Notes under the pieces: generated by a model
Told to the model about the DNA's origin: nothing
Database searches by the model: none
Seen by the model: the letters and a program-made list of their open reading frames with translations, nothing else
Assembly (NCBI RefSeq): GCF_013178945.1
Contig: NZ_JABFDM010000004.1
Coordinates: forward strand, 496,001-560,000
Length of the DNA stretch: 64,000 nucleotides
DNA from: Bradyrhizobium aeschynomenes
GTDB lineage: Bacteria > Pseudomonadota > Alphaproteobacteria > Rhizobiales > Xanthobacteraceae
Direction: 5' to 3'
Made by a program: the position numbers and the translations under genes
In this document: piece after piece, positions 26,400-35,300 of the stretch
How positions within the stretch are numbered: the first letter of the stretch is position 1
Layout: each line of letters opens with the position of its first letter

Positions 26400-27805
26400 G
26401 ATCCGGCTCCCTGCACGACGCCGGCGGCCGGTGTGATGCCGGCTGATCGAACCGGCTCCGTGCTGCTCGGGCCGGGTTCACCGGGATGCGGCGGCTCGGC
26501 CATCAGCCGCAGGATGTAAAGCACGCCGGCAGCAAAGATGATGAAATAGACGATGATGAAGGCGAGGAGCGAGGCGCCGACGGCGGGCGCCGCCAGCGGC
26601 GACACCGAATCGGCGGTGCGCAGCAGCCCGTACACGGTGAAGGGCTGGCGGCCGGTCTCGGTGGTCACCCAGCCGGCGATCACGGCGACGAAGCCGGCCG
26701 GGCCCATCGCGATCGCGAAGCGGTGCAGGCCGCGGTTGATGTACAGCCGGCCACGCCAGCGCTCCCAGAGGCTGAACAGGCCGAGCCCGAGCATCAGGAG
26801 GCCGAGACCCACCATGATGCGGAACGACCAGAAGGTGATCGGGACCGGCGGCCAGTCCTGCCGCGGCACGGTGTCGAGCCCGGCCATCGGCGCGTCGATC
26901 TGGTGCTTGAGGATCAGCGAGCCGAATTTGGGGATGCCGAGCGCCCATTTCAGCTCGCCCTTCTCCTGGTCGGGCCAGCCGAACAGATACAGCGGCGCAC
27001 CGTCCTTGTGGCTCTCGAAATGGCCCTCCATGGCCATGATCTTCACCGGCTGATGCTCGAGGGTGTTGAGGCCATGCTGATCGCCGACGAGGATCTGCAG
27101 CGGCGCCACCAGCGCGGCCATCCACATCGCCATCGAGAACATCACGCGCGGGCCCGGCAGATGCGGGTTGCGCAGCAGATGCCACGCGCCGACCGCGCCG
27201 ACCACGAGCGAGGTGGTGAGATAGGCCGCCAGCACCATGTGCACGAGGCGATAGGGGAAGGATGGGTTGAAGATCACCTTGAGCCAGTCGACCGAGACGA
27301 ACTGGCCTTCGGCATTCACGGCGTAGCCGGCGGGCGTCTGCATCCAGGAGTTGGCGGAGAGGATCCAGAACGCGGAAATCAGGGTGCCGATCGCGACCAT
27401 CAGTGTGGCGAGGAAATGCAGCTTCGGTCCGACGCGCTTCAGCCCGAACAGCATCACGCCGAGAAAGCCGGCCTCGAGGAAGAACGCGGTCAGCACCTCA
27501 TAGGCCATCAAGGGGCCGATCACCGGTCCAACCTTGTCGGAGTAGACCGACCAGTTGGTCCCGAACTGGTAGGACATCACGATGCCGGACACGACGCCCA
27601 TCGCAAACGCGATGGCGAAGATCTTGAGCCAGTAATTGAAGACGTTGAGATAGACGTCGCGCCCGGTCCACAGCCACAGCGCTTCGAGCACGGCGAGGTA
27701 GGAAGCGAGCCCGATCGAGAAGGCGGGGAAGATGATGTGGAAGGTGACCGTGAAGGCGAATTGCGCGCGCGCGAGCTCCACCGCATCCAAACCGAACATT
27801 CGCAC
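26396..27805 (-). CDS. cydA: Cytochrome bd-type quinol oxidase subunit I (CydA/CioA)
   Basis: 469 residues, shorter than the long-Q-loop CydA of enterobacteria, so it belongs to the short-loop CioA class often called cyanide-insensitive oxidase. The heme-ligand region is VTFHIIFPAFSIG; further motifs are YQFGTNWSVYSDKVGPVIG and GWVTTETGRQPFTVYG. It oxidises ubiquinol and reduces O2 to water with high affinity. First gene of the operon cydA-cydB-DUF2474. No cydDC assembly transporter genes are present here. Confidence 0.95.
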   Translation of the reverse strand: MRMFGLDAVELARAQFAFTVTFHIIFPAFSIGLASYLAVLEALWLWTGRDVYLNVFNYWLKIFAIAFAMGVVSGIVMSYQFGTNWSVYSDKVGPVIGPLMAYEVLTAFFLEAGFLGVMLFGLKRVGPKLHFLATLMVAIGTLISAFWILSANSWMQTPAGYAVNAEGQFVSVDWLKVIFNPSFPYRLVHMVLAAYLTTSLVVGAVGAWHLLRNPHLPGPRVMFSMAMWMAALVAPLQILVGDQHGLNTLEHQPVKIMAMEGHFESHKDGAPLYLFGWPDQEKGELKWALGIPKFGSLILKHQIDAPMAGLDTVPRQDWPPVPITFWSFRIMVGLGLLMLGLGLFSLWERWRGRLYINRGLHRFAIAMGPAGFVAVIAGWVTTETGRQPFTVYGLLRTADSVSPLAAPAVGASLLAFIIVYFIIFAAGVLYILRLMAEPPHPGEPGPSSTEPVRSAGITPAAGVVQGAGS

Positions 27806-27860
27806 CGTCCGTCATTGCGGGGCTTGGGCCCCTCTCGCGCGGACAATTGCACCGGGATGA

Positions 27861-27885
27861 GGCGATATCAAATGGTCAAATCGCC
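27861..27885 (-). promoter_or_regulatory. Possible operator upstream of cydA
   Basis: GGCGAT and ATCGCC form an inverted repeat around a TCAAATGGTCAAAT direct repeat, about 55-80 bp upstream of the cydA start. It is AT-rich in a GC-rich region and loosely resembles an FNR/FixK half-site arrangement but does not match TTGAT-N4-ATCAA. Weak evidence. Confidence 0.3.
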
Positions 27886-27915
27886 CTATGGGCTGCCTTG
27901 CGGGTCCACAGACGA

Positions 27916-27949
27916 CGAAGGCCCGGCGGGGGCATCCGCCGGGCCTTCG
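27916..27949. terminator. 14-bp perfect hairpin between the ECF sigma gene and cydA
   Basis: CGAAGGCCCGGCGG (27916-27929) pairs fully with CCGCCGGGCCTTCG (27936-27949) over a 6-nt loop. There is no clear U-tract on either side. It lies about 200 bp downstream of the sigma factor gene and 110 bp upstream of cydA. The remaining gap 27806-28148 holds a second inverted repeat, CGCCGAA / TTCGGCG at 28057-28063 and 28080-28086, and no gene. Confidence 0.6.
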
Positions 27950-28148
27950 GAGCAACGTTGGAGGTCGAATTTGCTCGCTCAAGACCGAGATCAGCTGGGG
28001 GACTGACGCTCCGTCGATGGATAACGTTCTAGCGGCCAAAATTTTCCAGGTGATTTCGCCGAATGTTTCAATTGTTTCGTTCGGCGATTTTCTCTGTGTC
28101 GTCACGGGAACCCGCCGGCACGCCGGCCCCGATGAGAGTGAAGCGGGA

Positions 28149-28760
28149 TCAGGCCGCCAGGCTGTGAACGCCGGCACCGCGCAGCAGTTCCGCGAGATGC
28201 TTGCGGGCGTAGAACATGCGGGTCTTCACCGTGCTCTGCGGGATGCCGATGATCTGGCCGACCTCCTCCACGGACTTCTCATGGTAGTAGATCAGGGTGA
28301 TGATCTCGCGATGGGCCGGCGACAGCTTGGCGACGCAGGCGCGCAGGATGGCGCTGGTGGTCGAGCGCTCGAGCGAGGTCTCCGGCGTGTCGCTATCGTC
28401 GGCGATCTCGCGTACCTCGTCCTGGTCGATGTCCTCGAAGCGGCGCTGGCGCAGCGCGGTCAGCGCCTTGAAGCGGGCGATCGAGAGCAGCCAGGTCGAG
28501 ACCTGCGAGCGGCCCTCAAACTGCTTGGCGGTGCGCCAGACGTCCAGGAACACCTGGCTGACCAGGTCCTCGGCGATGGTGGTGTCGCGGACGATGCGCA
28601 GGATGAAGCGATAGACCCGCACATTGTGACGCGCATACAGCGTGTGCATCGCGGTTCGATCGCCATCGGAAATGCTCTCCAGGAGCATGTCGTCCGTGGT
28701 CGCCTGGGCCGCGATGATGCCCTGGCTGGCTGCGGAATTGATGGCAACGACGTTCTGCAT
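28149..28760 (-). CDS. ECF-type RNA polymerase sigma factor
   Basis: 203 residues from MQNVVAINSAASQ; GGGAG lies six bases upstream of this ATG, while a GTG six codons earlier overlaps that Shine-Dalgarno. Sigma region 2 is visible (RDTTIAEDLVSQVFLDVWR, WLLSIARFKALTALR) and region 4 (LSPAHREIITLIYYHEKS, GIPQSTVKTRMFYARKHL). No anti-sigma gene is adjacent and the C-terminus has no extra domain, so its control is not evident. The region 2 and 4 sequences resemble sigma factors that work with soluble anti-sigma factors encoded elsewhere. Confidence 0.9.
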   Translation of the reverse strand: MQNVVAINSAASQGIIAAQATTDDMLLESISDGDRTAMHTLYARHNVRVYRFILRIVRDTTIAEDLVSQVFLDVWRTAKQFEGRSQVSTWLLSIARFKALTALRQRRFEDIDQDEVREIADDSDTPETSLERSTTSAILRACVAKLSPAHREIITLIYYHEKSVEEVGQIIGIPQSTVKTRMFYARKHLAELLRGAGVHSLAA

Positions 28761-29000
28761 GACACTCTCCCGTTCCACCGCCCCCTTGCGGCGTTTCGAC
28801 GGGATGGATTGTTAATGAGCGCCCGTTTCGGGACGTCTGCACGAAAACAGGAAAATGGTTTCGTGCGACTGCAGAATTGTTTCGTCGCGCCGCACATCGC
28901 GAAACAGTCATGGCGGAATTGTGCCGTATTCCAGAATGCGGAACCGAATCAGGCCCGAAAGCCGCTGCTGCGCTCGTGCGAACCACGCCGAGAGGCTGAT

Positions 29001-29747
29001 TCAGGCCTTCTCGCCGGACGGCGAAAACAGGTAGCCGCCGCCGCGAATGGTGCGGATCACGGCCGGTTTCGTCGGGTCAGGCTCGATCTTCCGGCGGATG
29101 CGCATGATGCGGAGGTCCACGGCACGGTCGAACGCTTCGGCATCCCTGGCATTGGCGAGCTCCAGCAGCCGCTCGCGCGACAGCACCCGCTTCGGGTTGG
29201 CGGCGAAGACTTTCAGCAGGCCGAATTCGGAGGCCGTCAGCGGGTGCTCGTTGCCTTCGTCGTCCCGCAGCGCCTGGGCATCGAGGTCGAGCCATTTCGT
29301 GCCGAACCGGACCAGCTGGGGGTCCGGAGCCTTGGCGGGAGCTGGCTCCGGGGCGGCCGCAACGGCAGCCTTGGCCGGCGCGCTGCGGCGCAGCACGGAG
29401 CGGATCCGGGCCATCAATTCGCGCAGCTCGCAGGGCTTGGCGACATAATCGTCGGCACCGAGCTCCAGCCCGACCACCCGGTCGATGGGACTGGCGGTGG
29501 CGGTGAGCATGATGACGGGGATGTTGGTGCGGCCCTTGAGGTCACGGATGATCGACAATCCGTCCTCCTCGGGCATGTTGAGGTCCAGCACCACGAGATC
29601 GGCGGGGCCGGTCTCGATGGCGCTGCGCAGGCTCTTGCCGCCATCACACAAGGTCACCGTGAAGCCGTGCATCTTGAGGTAATCGCCCACCATCTCGCGG
29701 GCAGGGGCCTCATCGTCGACGATGATGATGTGCTGGCTCTGACTCAT
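29001..29747 (-). CDS. OmpR/PhoB-type response regulator
   Basis: 248 residues. Receiver domain residues 1-120: acidic VDDEAP, phospho-acceptor Asp in DLVVLDLNMPEEDG, Thr in MLTATAS, Lys in DYVAKPCELRE. An Ala/Pro linker leads to a winged-helix domain with LTASEFGLLKVFAANPKRVLS and the closing IRTIRGGGYLFSPSG. The ATG overlaps the stop of the preceding kinase gene by four bases, so the two are co-translated and very likely cognate. Confidence 0.93.
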   Translation of the reverse strand: MSQSQHIIIVDDEAPAREMVGDYLKMHGFTVTLCDGGKSLRSAIETGPADLVVLDLNMPEEDGLSIIRDLKGRTNIPVIMLTATASPIDRVVGLELGADDYVAKPCELRELMARIRSVLRRSAPAKAAVAAAPEPAPAKAPDPQLVRFGTKWLDLDAQALRDDEGNEHPLTASEFGLLKVFAANPKRVLSRERLLELANARDAEAFDRAVDLRIMRIRRKIEPDPTKPAVIRTIRGGGYLFSPSGEKA

Positions 29748-31489
29748 GACAACTCGGCCGCAGGCAGTGTGATGGTGAAGGTTGACCCCGATCCCGGCCC
29801 ATCGCTCTTGGCCGTCACCTCGCCACCATGCATGTCGACGATGCGTTTGACAATCGACAGGCCGAGCCCGGTCGAGCTCTCGCCGGCGGTCGGCTTGGCC
29901 GACAGCCGCTGGAACCGGCCGAACAGCCGGCCGAGGTCCTCCGGGGACAGCCCGGCGCCCTGGTCGGTGATGCCGATGATCGTGTTGTCACCGTCGCCAT
30001 CGACCTTCACGCTGATGCGGCCGCCGATCGGACTGTATTTGATCGCGTTGCTCAGCAGATTGTCGATCGCTTCGCGAATGCGATCGATGTCGCACATGGT
30101 CGACAGCACCGGCGGCGCAGACACCGCGATGACCTGCTGTTTGTTGAGCGCCAACGGTTGATTGGCTTCGACGACTTCATGGACCAGCGCTGAGATGTCC
30201 ACCGGCTCACGACGAATGGTGATGTCGAAGGCGTCGGCCATCGCATCCGAGATCAGATGGTCGACCATCGAGGTCAGCCGCTTGGCGGCGTCGCGGATGT
30301 GGCCGATCTGGCTGGTGATGCCCTCAGCCGAAGCGCCCGTCGCGATCAGCTCGGTGAGCATCTCGGTGCGGCCGAGGATCACTCCGAGCGGGTTCTTGAG
30401 GTCGTGGGCGACGGTGCCCAGAATCTCGTTCTTGAAGCCGTTGGCGCGCTGCAGCCGCAGCCATTGCGCCGACAGCCGCCGGTTGGCCTGCATCAGTGCG
30501 CGGGTGCGCTGGGCGACGCGGTCCTCGAGCTGGGTGTTGGCCTCGTGCAGCTGCTGATAGAGGATCACATTGTCGAAGGCGATCGACAGCCGGCTCGAGA
30601 AGATCTCCACCAGCGAGCGGTCGGTCTCGGACAGCGGCCGCTCGGCCTGCAACAGTACCACGACCTCGCGGCCGGAGCCGGTCCGCAGATAGAGCACGGT
30701 CTTGTGGTCGGCGAATTCGTTCGCGCGCTGCCGGAAGGCGGCCTCGACCATGTCGCGCAGATCCGGATCGAGCGATCGCGAGGTGGCGGCGCCGGAGAAG
30801 CGGCTGTAGCAGCCGGAGCCGGCCAGCACGGAGAAATCCTCGCTCGGGCTGCCGTCGTCGCGCAGCACCAGGATCCCGGCGCAATCGACGTTGAGCAGCG
30901 AGGCGATCTGGGTCAGCACGCCCTCGGCCAGCCGCTGCATCGATTTGAAATCGTACAGCGTCGAGGCGGCATCGATGATGATCTCGAGGCCGCGCCGGGT
31001 CTGCACCATGCGCTCGAGCTGCTGATAGCTGCGCAGCGCCGCGGTCAGCGAGGTGAACAGCTTGTCGGCGGTGAGCTCGGTCTTGGCCTTGTAGTCGTTG
31101 ATGTCGTACTGGACGATCACCCGCCGCTCCGGCGCCTGGCCCGGCTGGCCGGTGCGCAGGATGATGCGGACGGTCTCGTTCTTGATCTCGTTGCGGATGT
31201 ATTCGACGAGCTCGAGACCCGCGACGTCGGTCTCCATGATGACGTCGAGCAGCACCGCCGCGATGTCGGTGTGCTTCCGCATCAGCGTGCGGCCTTCGGC
31301 GGCCGAATAGGCGGAGAGGATTTCGAGCCCCTGGCCGTTCAGGCTGTAGTCCGACAGCGCAAAGCGCGTTCCATCGTGCACGGCATGGTCGTCGTCGATG
31401 ACGGCGATCTTCCATTTCCGGGCCGGTTGGGCGTCCTCGTCGAAGCCGGTATCGTCGATCAGGTGGAGGACATCGTCCTGTTCGGCCAT
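29744..31489 (-). CDS. Hybrid REC-DUF3369-histidine kinase
   Basis: 581 residues, soluble. N-terminal receiver domain (IAVIDDDHAVHDG, AAVLLDVIMETDVAG, Lys in DYKAKTELT), a DUF3369 sensor domain at about 170-330 (TRRGLEIIIDAASTLYDFKS), then HisKA with VAHDLKNPLGVIL and HATPase with DNLLSNAIKYSP and STGLGLSIVKRI. The order receiver before kinase suggests it accepts phosphate from the upstream membrane kinase and passes it to the downstream OmpR-type regulator. It overlaps the upstream kinase gene by 31 bp. Confidence 0.92.
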   Translation of the reverse strand: MAEQDDVLHLIDDTGFDEDAQPARKWKIAVIDDDHAVHDGTRFALSDYSLNGQGLEILSAYSAAEGRTLMRKHTDIAAVLLDVIMETDVAGLELVEYIRNEIKNETVRIILRTGQPGQAPERRVIVQYDINDYKAKTELTADKLFTSLTAALRSYQQLERMVQTRRGLEIIIDAASTLYDFKSMQRLAEGVLTQIASLLNVDCAGILVLRDDGSPSEDFSVLAGSGCYSRFSGAATSRSLDPDLRDMVEAAFRQRANEFADHKTVLYLRTGSGREVVVLLQAERPLSETDRSLVEIFSSRLSIAFDNVILYQQLHEANTQLEDRVAQRTRALMQANRRLSAQWLRLQRANGFKNEILGTVAHDLKNPLGVILGRTEMLTELIATGASAEGITSQIGHIRDAAKRLTSMVDHLISDAMADAFDITIRREPVDISALVHEVVEANQPLALNKQQVIAVSAPPVLSTMCDIDRIREAIDNLLSNAIKYSPIGGRISVKVDGDGDNTIIGITDQGAGLSPEDLGRLFGRFQRLSAKPTAGESSTGLGLSIVKRIVDMHGGEVTAKSDGPGSGSTFTITLPAAELS

Positions 31490-33540
31490 TGCGTCGTTCC
31501 GTCACCTATTGCTGTCTCGGCGCCGCCCTTGGCGACCCGGGGCATGATAATCCGAAAAGTCGTGCCTTGTCCCTCGCGGGATTCCAGCATCATGCGGCCG
31601 CCGAGCTGCTGCGTCACGAGATTGTAGACGATATGCAGCCCCAATCCCGTCCCGCCCTCGTTGCGGCGCGTCGTGAAGAACGGATCGAAGGCCTGGCGCT
31701 GCACGTCGGGGGTCATGCCGGCACCGTTATCGGCGAAAATGATCTCGATGTCATCCGCGCCGCGCGGCCGCGCCATGATCGAGATCGTCCCCGCGCGGCC
31801 GTCGGCGAAGGCATGGTTGACGGCGTTGAGGAACAGGTTGGTGAGGATCTGGCCGTAGAACCCGGGATAGCCATCGATGAAGAGGCCCTCCGGCACGTCG
31901 ACGGCGAGCGTGATCGGCGCGCGCTTGAGCACCGGCTTCAGGCTGGTGATGATCTGGTCGGTCGCCTCGCTCAGCACGAACGTCCGCCGCTCCGCATGCG
32001 AGCGGTCGACGGCGACCTGCTTGAACGACTGGATCAGCTCGCCGGCGCGCTGCAGATTGGCGACCAGCTGCTCGGACGCATCGCGCGAGGAACGCACGAA
32101 CTCCTCCAGCTGCGACCGGCGCAGGCCGCCTTCGGGCGAGCGCAGGGCCGCCTCGAACATCTCGACGCGGCGCGCGAAGCTCGACGCCACCGTCAGGCTG
32201 ATGCCGATCGGATTGTTGACCTCATGCGCGACGCCGGCGACGAGCCCGCCCAGCGCAGCCAGCCGCTCTGCATCGATCAAATTGCGCTGCGCGGCATTGA
32301 GCTCGAGCAGCGCGCTCTCGGCCTTCTCCTTGGAGGTCCGCAGCTCGTCCTCGGTCTCGCGCTTGGCGATCGCATTCTCGCGGAAGATCTCGACGGCGCG
32401 CGCCATCGCGCCGACTTCGTCGCGGGCGTCGGTGCCCTGGACCTTGCGATCGTAGTCGCCCAGCGTGATCGCGCGCATCGACGCCATGATCTGCTGCAGA
32501 GGAAGGCGGATGGAGAGCGCGATCAGGACGCCGGCGGACAGGATGATGCCGAGGAAGACCACCGCGATCGACAGCACGCGGCGGGAGATGTCGCGCAGCG
32601 TCTTGTCGAAGGTCGCCTGCGCCTTCTGCTCGTGCTGGCGCATCTTCACCGAGAGGCCGTCGATGGCGGCGATGGTCTCGGCCTGGCTCGCATCGATGGT
32701 GTTGCGCAGGAGCTCGGTGCGATTGCTCAGTTGGTCGGTCAGCTTGGAAAACCCGGCGCGCAGCGCCGCGGTCCGCGCCGACAGCCGCTGCAGAGCGAGG
32801 CGCTGCAGGTCATTGTCGGCAAGGCCCGACATGACGGGAATGGTCTTCTCGATCGTCTCGATGTTGCGGCGGGCATCATCGGCGGAAGCGGGGGCGAGCG
32901 ACAGATAATAGGAGTTCGCGGCCACCAGCATCGCGGTGAACGCTTCGCGCGACTTGCCGAGCGAGGGCCAGATCTGTGCGTCGCGGTGGCCGGTCGCGCC
33001 TTCGATCACCGAATAAAGTCCGGCGATGTCGCGGGCGGGACCGAGCACCTCGTCCTCATAGGTCTTGGAGATCGTGGCCTGCAGGCCGCGCAGCTCGCCG
33101 AAGCCGTCCAGGAAGCGAACCGTGACGCGCTCCAGCTCCTCGACAGATCCCGACAGCATCGGGTCCGTCGAAGCACGGGTCGTCAGCGTGCCCAGCACGG
33201 CTTCGCGCAGCAGCAGGATTTCGGCGAACAGCTCCGGGCTCGGCTGATTGATGTAACGATGGATCAGGTTCTGCAGCCGGCTGGTCTCGCTTTCCAGCAG
33301 CGCCAGCACCTTGTCGGACTCCCGCACCTGGCGGACGTCGTCCCAGGCGGTTCCCAACACCTGCGCGCCGTTCCAGATCAGCGCCGCGAGTACGATCACG
33401 ACCGCCGAGTTGAGGGCCGCGATGGACAGGATGCGCCAGCGGATCGGCACCGCCCGCAGCACGCGGACTATCCGCGCACGGCCGAGTACCGCCAGGCTGA
33501 GCGGTCGCTCGACGGATCCCCGCTGCTTGAAGCGTGCCAC
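31459..33540 (-). CDS. Membrane sensor histidine kinase with HAMP domain
   Basis: 693 residues from a GTG (VARFKQRG) preceded by GAGG eight bases upstream; the frame is open 37 more codons. A membrane helix near residue 40, a long helical periplasmic domain (about 65-330) of the four-helix-bundle type, a second helix (ISRRVLSIAVVFLGIILSAG), HAMP, HisKA (GLVAGVAHEVNNPIGISLT) and HATPase (DNGAGMTPDVQRQ, GGTGLGLHIVYNLV). It starts a three-gene phosphorelay. The sensor domain and a divergent orphan binding protein recall the TorS/TorT type of ligand sensing. Confidence 0.9.
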   Translation of the reverse strand: MARFKQRGSVERPLSLAVLGRARIVRVLRAVPIRWRILSIAALNSAVVIVLAALIWNGAQVLGTAWDDVRQVRESDKVLALLESETSRLQNLIHRYINQPSPELFAEILLLREAVLGTLTTRASTDPMLSGSVEELERVTVRFLDGFGELRGLQATISKTYEDEVLGPARDIAGLYSVIEGATGHRDAQIWPSLGKSREAFTAMLVAANSYYLSLAPASADDARRNIETIEKTIPVMSGLADNDLQRLALQRLSARTAALRAGFSKLTDQLSNRTELLRNTIDASQAETIAAIDGLSVKMRQHEQKAQATFDKTLRDISRRVLSIAVVFLGIILSAGVLIALSIRLPLQQIMASMRAITLGDYDRKVQGTDARDEVGAMARAVEIFRENAIAKRETEDELRTSKEKAESALLELNAAQRNLIDAERLAALGGLVAGVAHEVNNPIGISLTVASSFARRVEMFEAALRSPEGGLRRSQLEEFVRSSRDASEQLVANLQRAGELIQSFKQVAVDRSHAERRTFVLSEATDQIITSLKPVLKRAPITLAVDVPEGLFIDGYPGFYGQILTNLFLNAVNHAFADGRAGTISIMARPRGADDIEIIFADNGAGMTPDVQRQAFDPFFTTRRNEGGTGLGLHIVYNLVTQQLGGRMMLESREGQGTTFRIIMPRVAKGGAETAIGDGTTQWPNRTMSST

Positions 33541-33974
33541 GATCGCTACCTCGGGCTTGCCGGGAACCGGCTTGCGCGGGATCCCTCTTGCGCAGCGAGG
33601 CTCTCCTGTTGCGACGCAACCGGCCTTGTCCCAGGCCGCACGGCAAGGCACGGGAACTCCGGAGGCGGCAAGCAGCGCCGCGCGCCCGCCACAGCCTGCG
33701 TCAGCACCGGCGAGGCGTCCACTCTCGAGATCAACGAAAGACGGGCGCGGTACACAGGCAACACTTTCCCCTTGATGATGAGGTCGGCCTGAAAACGAAA
33801 AGGTTCAATGTCGGTCCTTGGCAGGTGCTATAAGGCCATTCTGACGCCAAAGCGCTACGCGTCAATGGTTTGCCTGAAACTTGTTGCAGCCGTCGGTTGC
33901 CGAACTTTAAACTTGGTCCGATTGCGACTTTCGATTCACGCGAGTTCATTCATCGAATTTGGAGCTGGCCTCTG
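33541..33974. other. Divergent intergenic region, kinase operon and ugpB-like gene
   Basis: 434 bp without a credible gene; no clear palindrome or operator was found. It must contain the promoters of both divergent units. Confidence 0.5.
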
Positions 33975-35300
33975 GTGACGGTCTTCTTTCGCTCTGTTTC
34001 CATTGCAATTCTTTTCTGCACGACGTTCTGCGCCGCCACGGCCCATGCCGCCACCGAGATCATGTGGTGGCACGCGATGTCGGGAGAGCTCGGCCGGCAG
34101 GTCGACAGGCTGGCGGACGGTTTCAATGTCTCCCAGTCCGAATACCGGATCGTGCCGAGCTACAAGGGGAGCTACACCGAAACGGTGACGGCCGCGATCT
34201 TCGCGTTCCGCTCGCGCACTCAGCCTGCCATCGTGCAGGTCAACGAGATCGCGACCGCCACCATGACGGCGGCCAAGGGCGCGATCTATCCCGTGTTCGA
34301 TCTGATGCGCGACGAGCAGGAGAGCTTCTCGCCATCGGCCTATCTGCCGGCTGTCGCCGGCTACTACTCCGATGCCGACGGCAACATGCTGTCCTTCCCG
34401 TTCAATGCATCGACACCAATTCTCTACTACAACAAGGATCAGTTTCGTGCAGCCGGTCTCGATCCTGCGGTGCCGCCAAGAACGTGGCCTGAGCTCGGAC
34501 AAGCCGCCAAGCGGCTGCGTCAGCACGGCATGGCCTGCGGCTTCACGACCTCCTGGCCGGCCTGGATCAACATCGAGAATTTTTCTGCTTTCCACAATCT
34601 GCCGATCGCGACGCGAGCCAATGGCTTTGCCGGGCTCGACGCCGTCCTGACCTTCAACAATCCGCAGGTCAGCCGTCACATCGCGCAGCTCGCCGAATGG
34701 CAGAAGAGCAAGGTCTTCGACTATGCCGGACGTGGTCAGGCTGCGGAGCCGCGCTTCCAGAAAGGCGAGTGCGGTATCTTCATCGGCTCTTCCGCCACCC
34801 GCGCCGACATCAAGGCCAACTCGAAGTTCGAGGTCGGCTACGGCATGATGCCGTACTGGCCCGACATTGCGGGCGCGCCGCAAAATTCGATCATCGGCGG
34901 TGCGACCTTGTGGGTGCTGCGCGATCGTCCCGGCGCCGAATACAAGGGCGTCGCCAAATTCTTCGCCTATCTGTCGCGCCCTGACATCCAGGCGGCCTGG
35001 CACCAGAACACGGGTTATCTGCCGATCACGCGGGCCGCGTTCGATCTGACTCGCGCACAGGGCTTCTACGACCGCAATCCCGGGACGGCGATCTCCATCG
35101 AGCAGGTGACGCTGCATCCGCCGACAGAAAATTCCAGAGGGCTGCGGCTCGGCTCCTTCGTGCTGATCCGCGATGCGATCGAGGACGAGATGGAGCAGGC
35201 CTTCGGCGGCCGCAAGCCGGCGCAGGCCGCGCTCGATGCGGCCGTTGAGCGCGGCAACCGGCTGCTGCGGCAATTCGAGCGCGCCAGTCCGGATCGCTGA
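33975..35300 (+). CDS. ugpB: UgpB-like solute-binding protein (orphan)
   Basis: 441 residues from a GTG chosen because it gives a clean Sec signal (VTVFFRSVSIAILFC to AAT-AHA); GGAG is ten bases upstream. The mature start TEIMWWHAMSGELGRQVDRL and YRIVPSYKGSYTETV closely follow UgpB, the sn-glycerol-3-phosphate binding protein, as does NENFSAFHN-like ENFSAFHNLPIATRANGF. No ugpA, ugpE or ugpC gene is adjacent. It is followed, with overlapping TGATG, by an APH-fold gene and is divergent from the sensor-kinase operon, so a sensing role is possible. Ligand specificity not proven. Confidence 0.85.
   Translation: MTVFFRSVSIAILFCTTFCAATAHAATEIMWWHAMSGELGRQVDRLADGFNVSQSEYRIVPSYKGSYTETVTAAIFAFRSRTQPAIVQVNEIATATMTAAKGAIYPVFDLMRDEQESFSPSAYLPAVAGYYSDADGNMLSFPFNASTPILYYNKDQFRAAGLDPAVPPRTWPELGQAAKRLRQHGMACGFTTSWPAWINIENFSAFHNLPIATRANGFAGLDAVLTFNNPQVSRHIAQLAEWQKSKVFDYAGRGQAAEPRFQKGECGIFIGSSATRADIKANSKFEVGYGMMPYWPDIAGAPQNSIIGGATLWVLRDRPGAEYKGVAKFFAYLSRPDIQAAWHQNTGYLPITRAAFDLTRAQGFYDRNPGTAISIEQVTLHPPTENSRGLRLGSFVLIRDAIEDEMEQAFGGRKPAQAALDAAVERGNRLLRQFERASPDR

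Noticed and set aside
23580..26519. Very long plus-strand open frame (979 codons)
   Set aside because: It runs antisense across the binding-protein, L,D-transpeptidase and cydB genes, whose families are clear; the frame is open because of GC-rich codon bias.
27861..27885. FixK/FNR box upstream of cydA
   Set aside because: The sequence is AT-rich and partly symmetric but does not match TTGAT-N4-ATCAA.
33975..35300. Complete ugp glycerol-3-phosphate importer
   Set aside because: No permease (ugpA, ugpE) or ATPase (ugpC) gene lies on either side.
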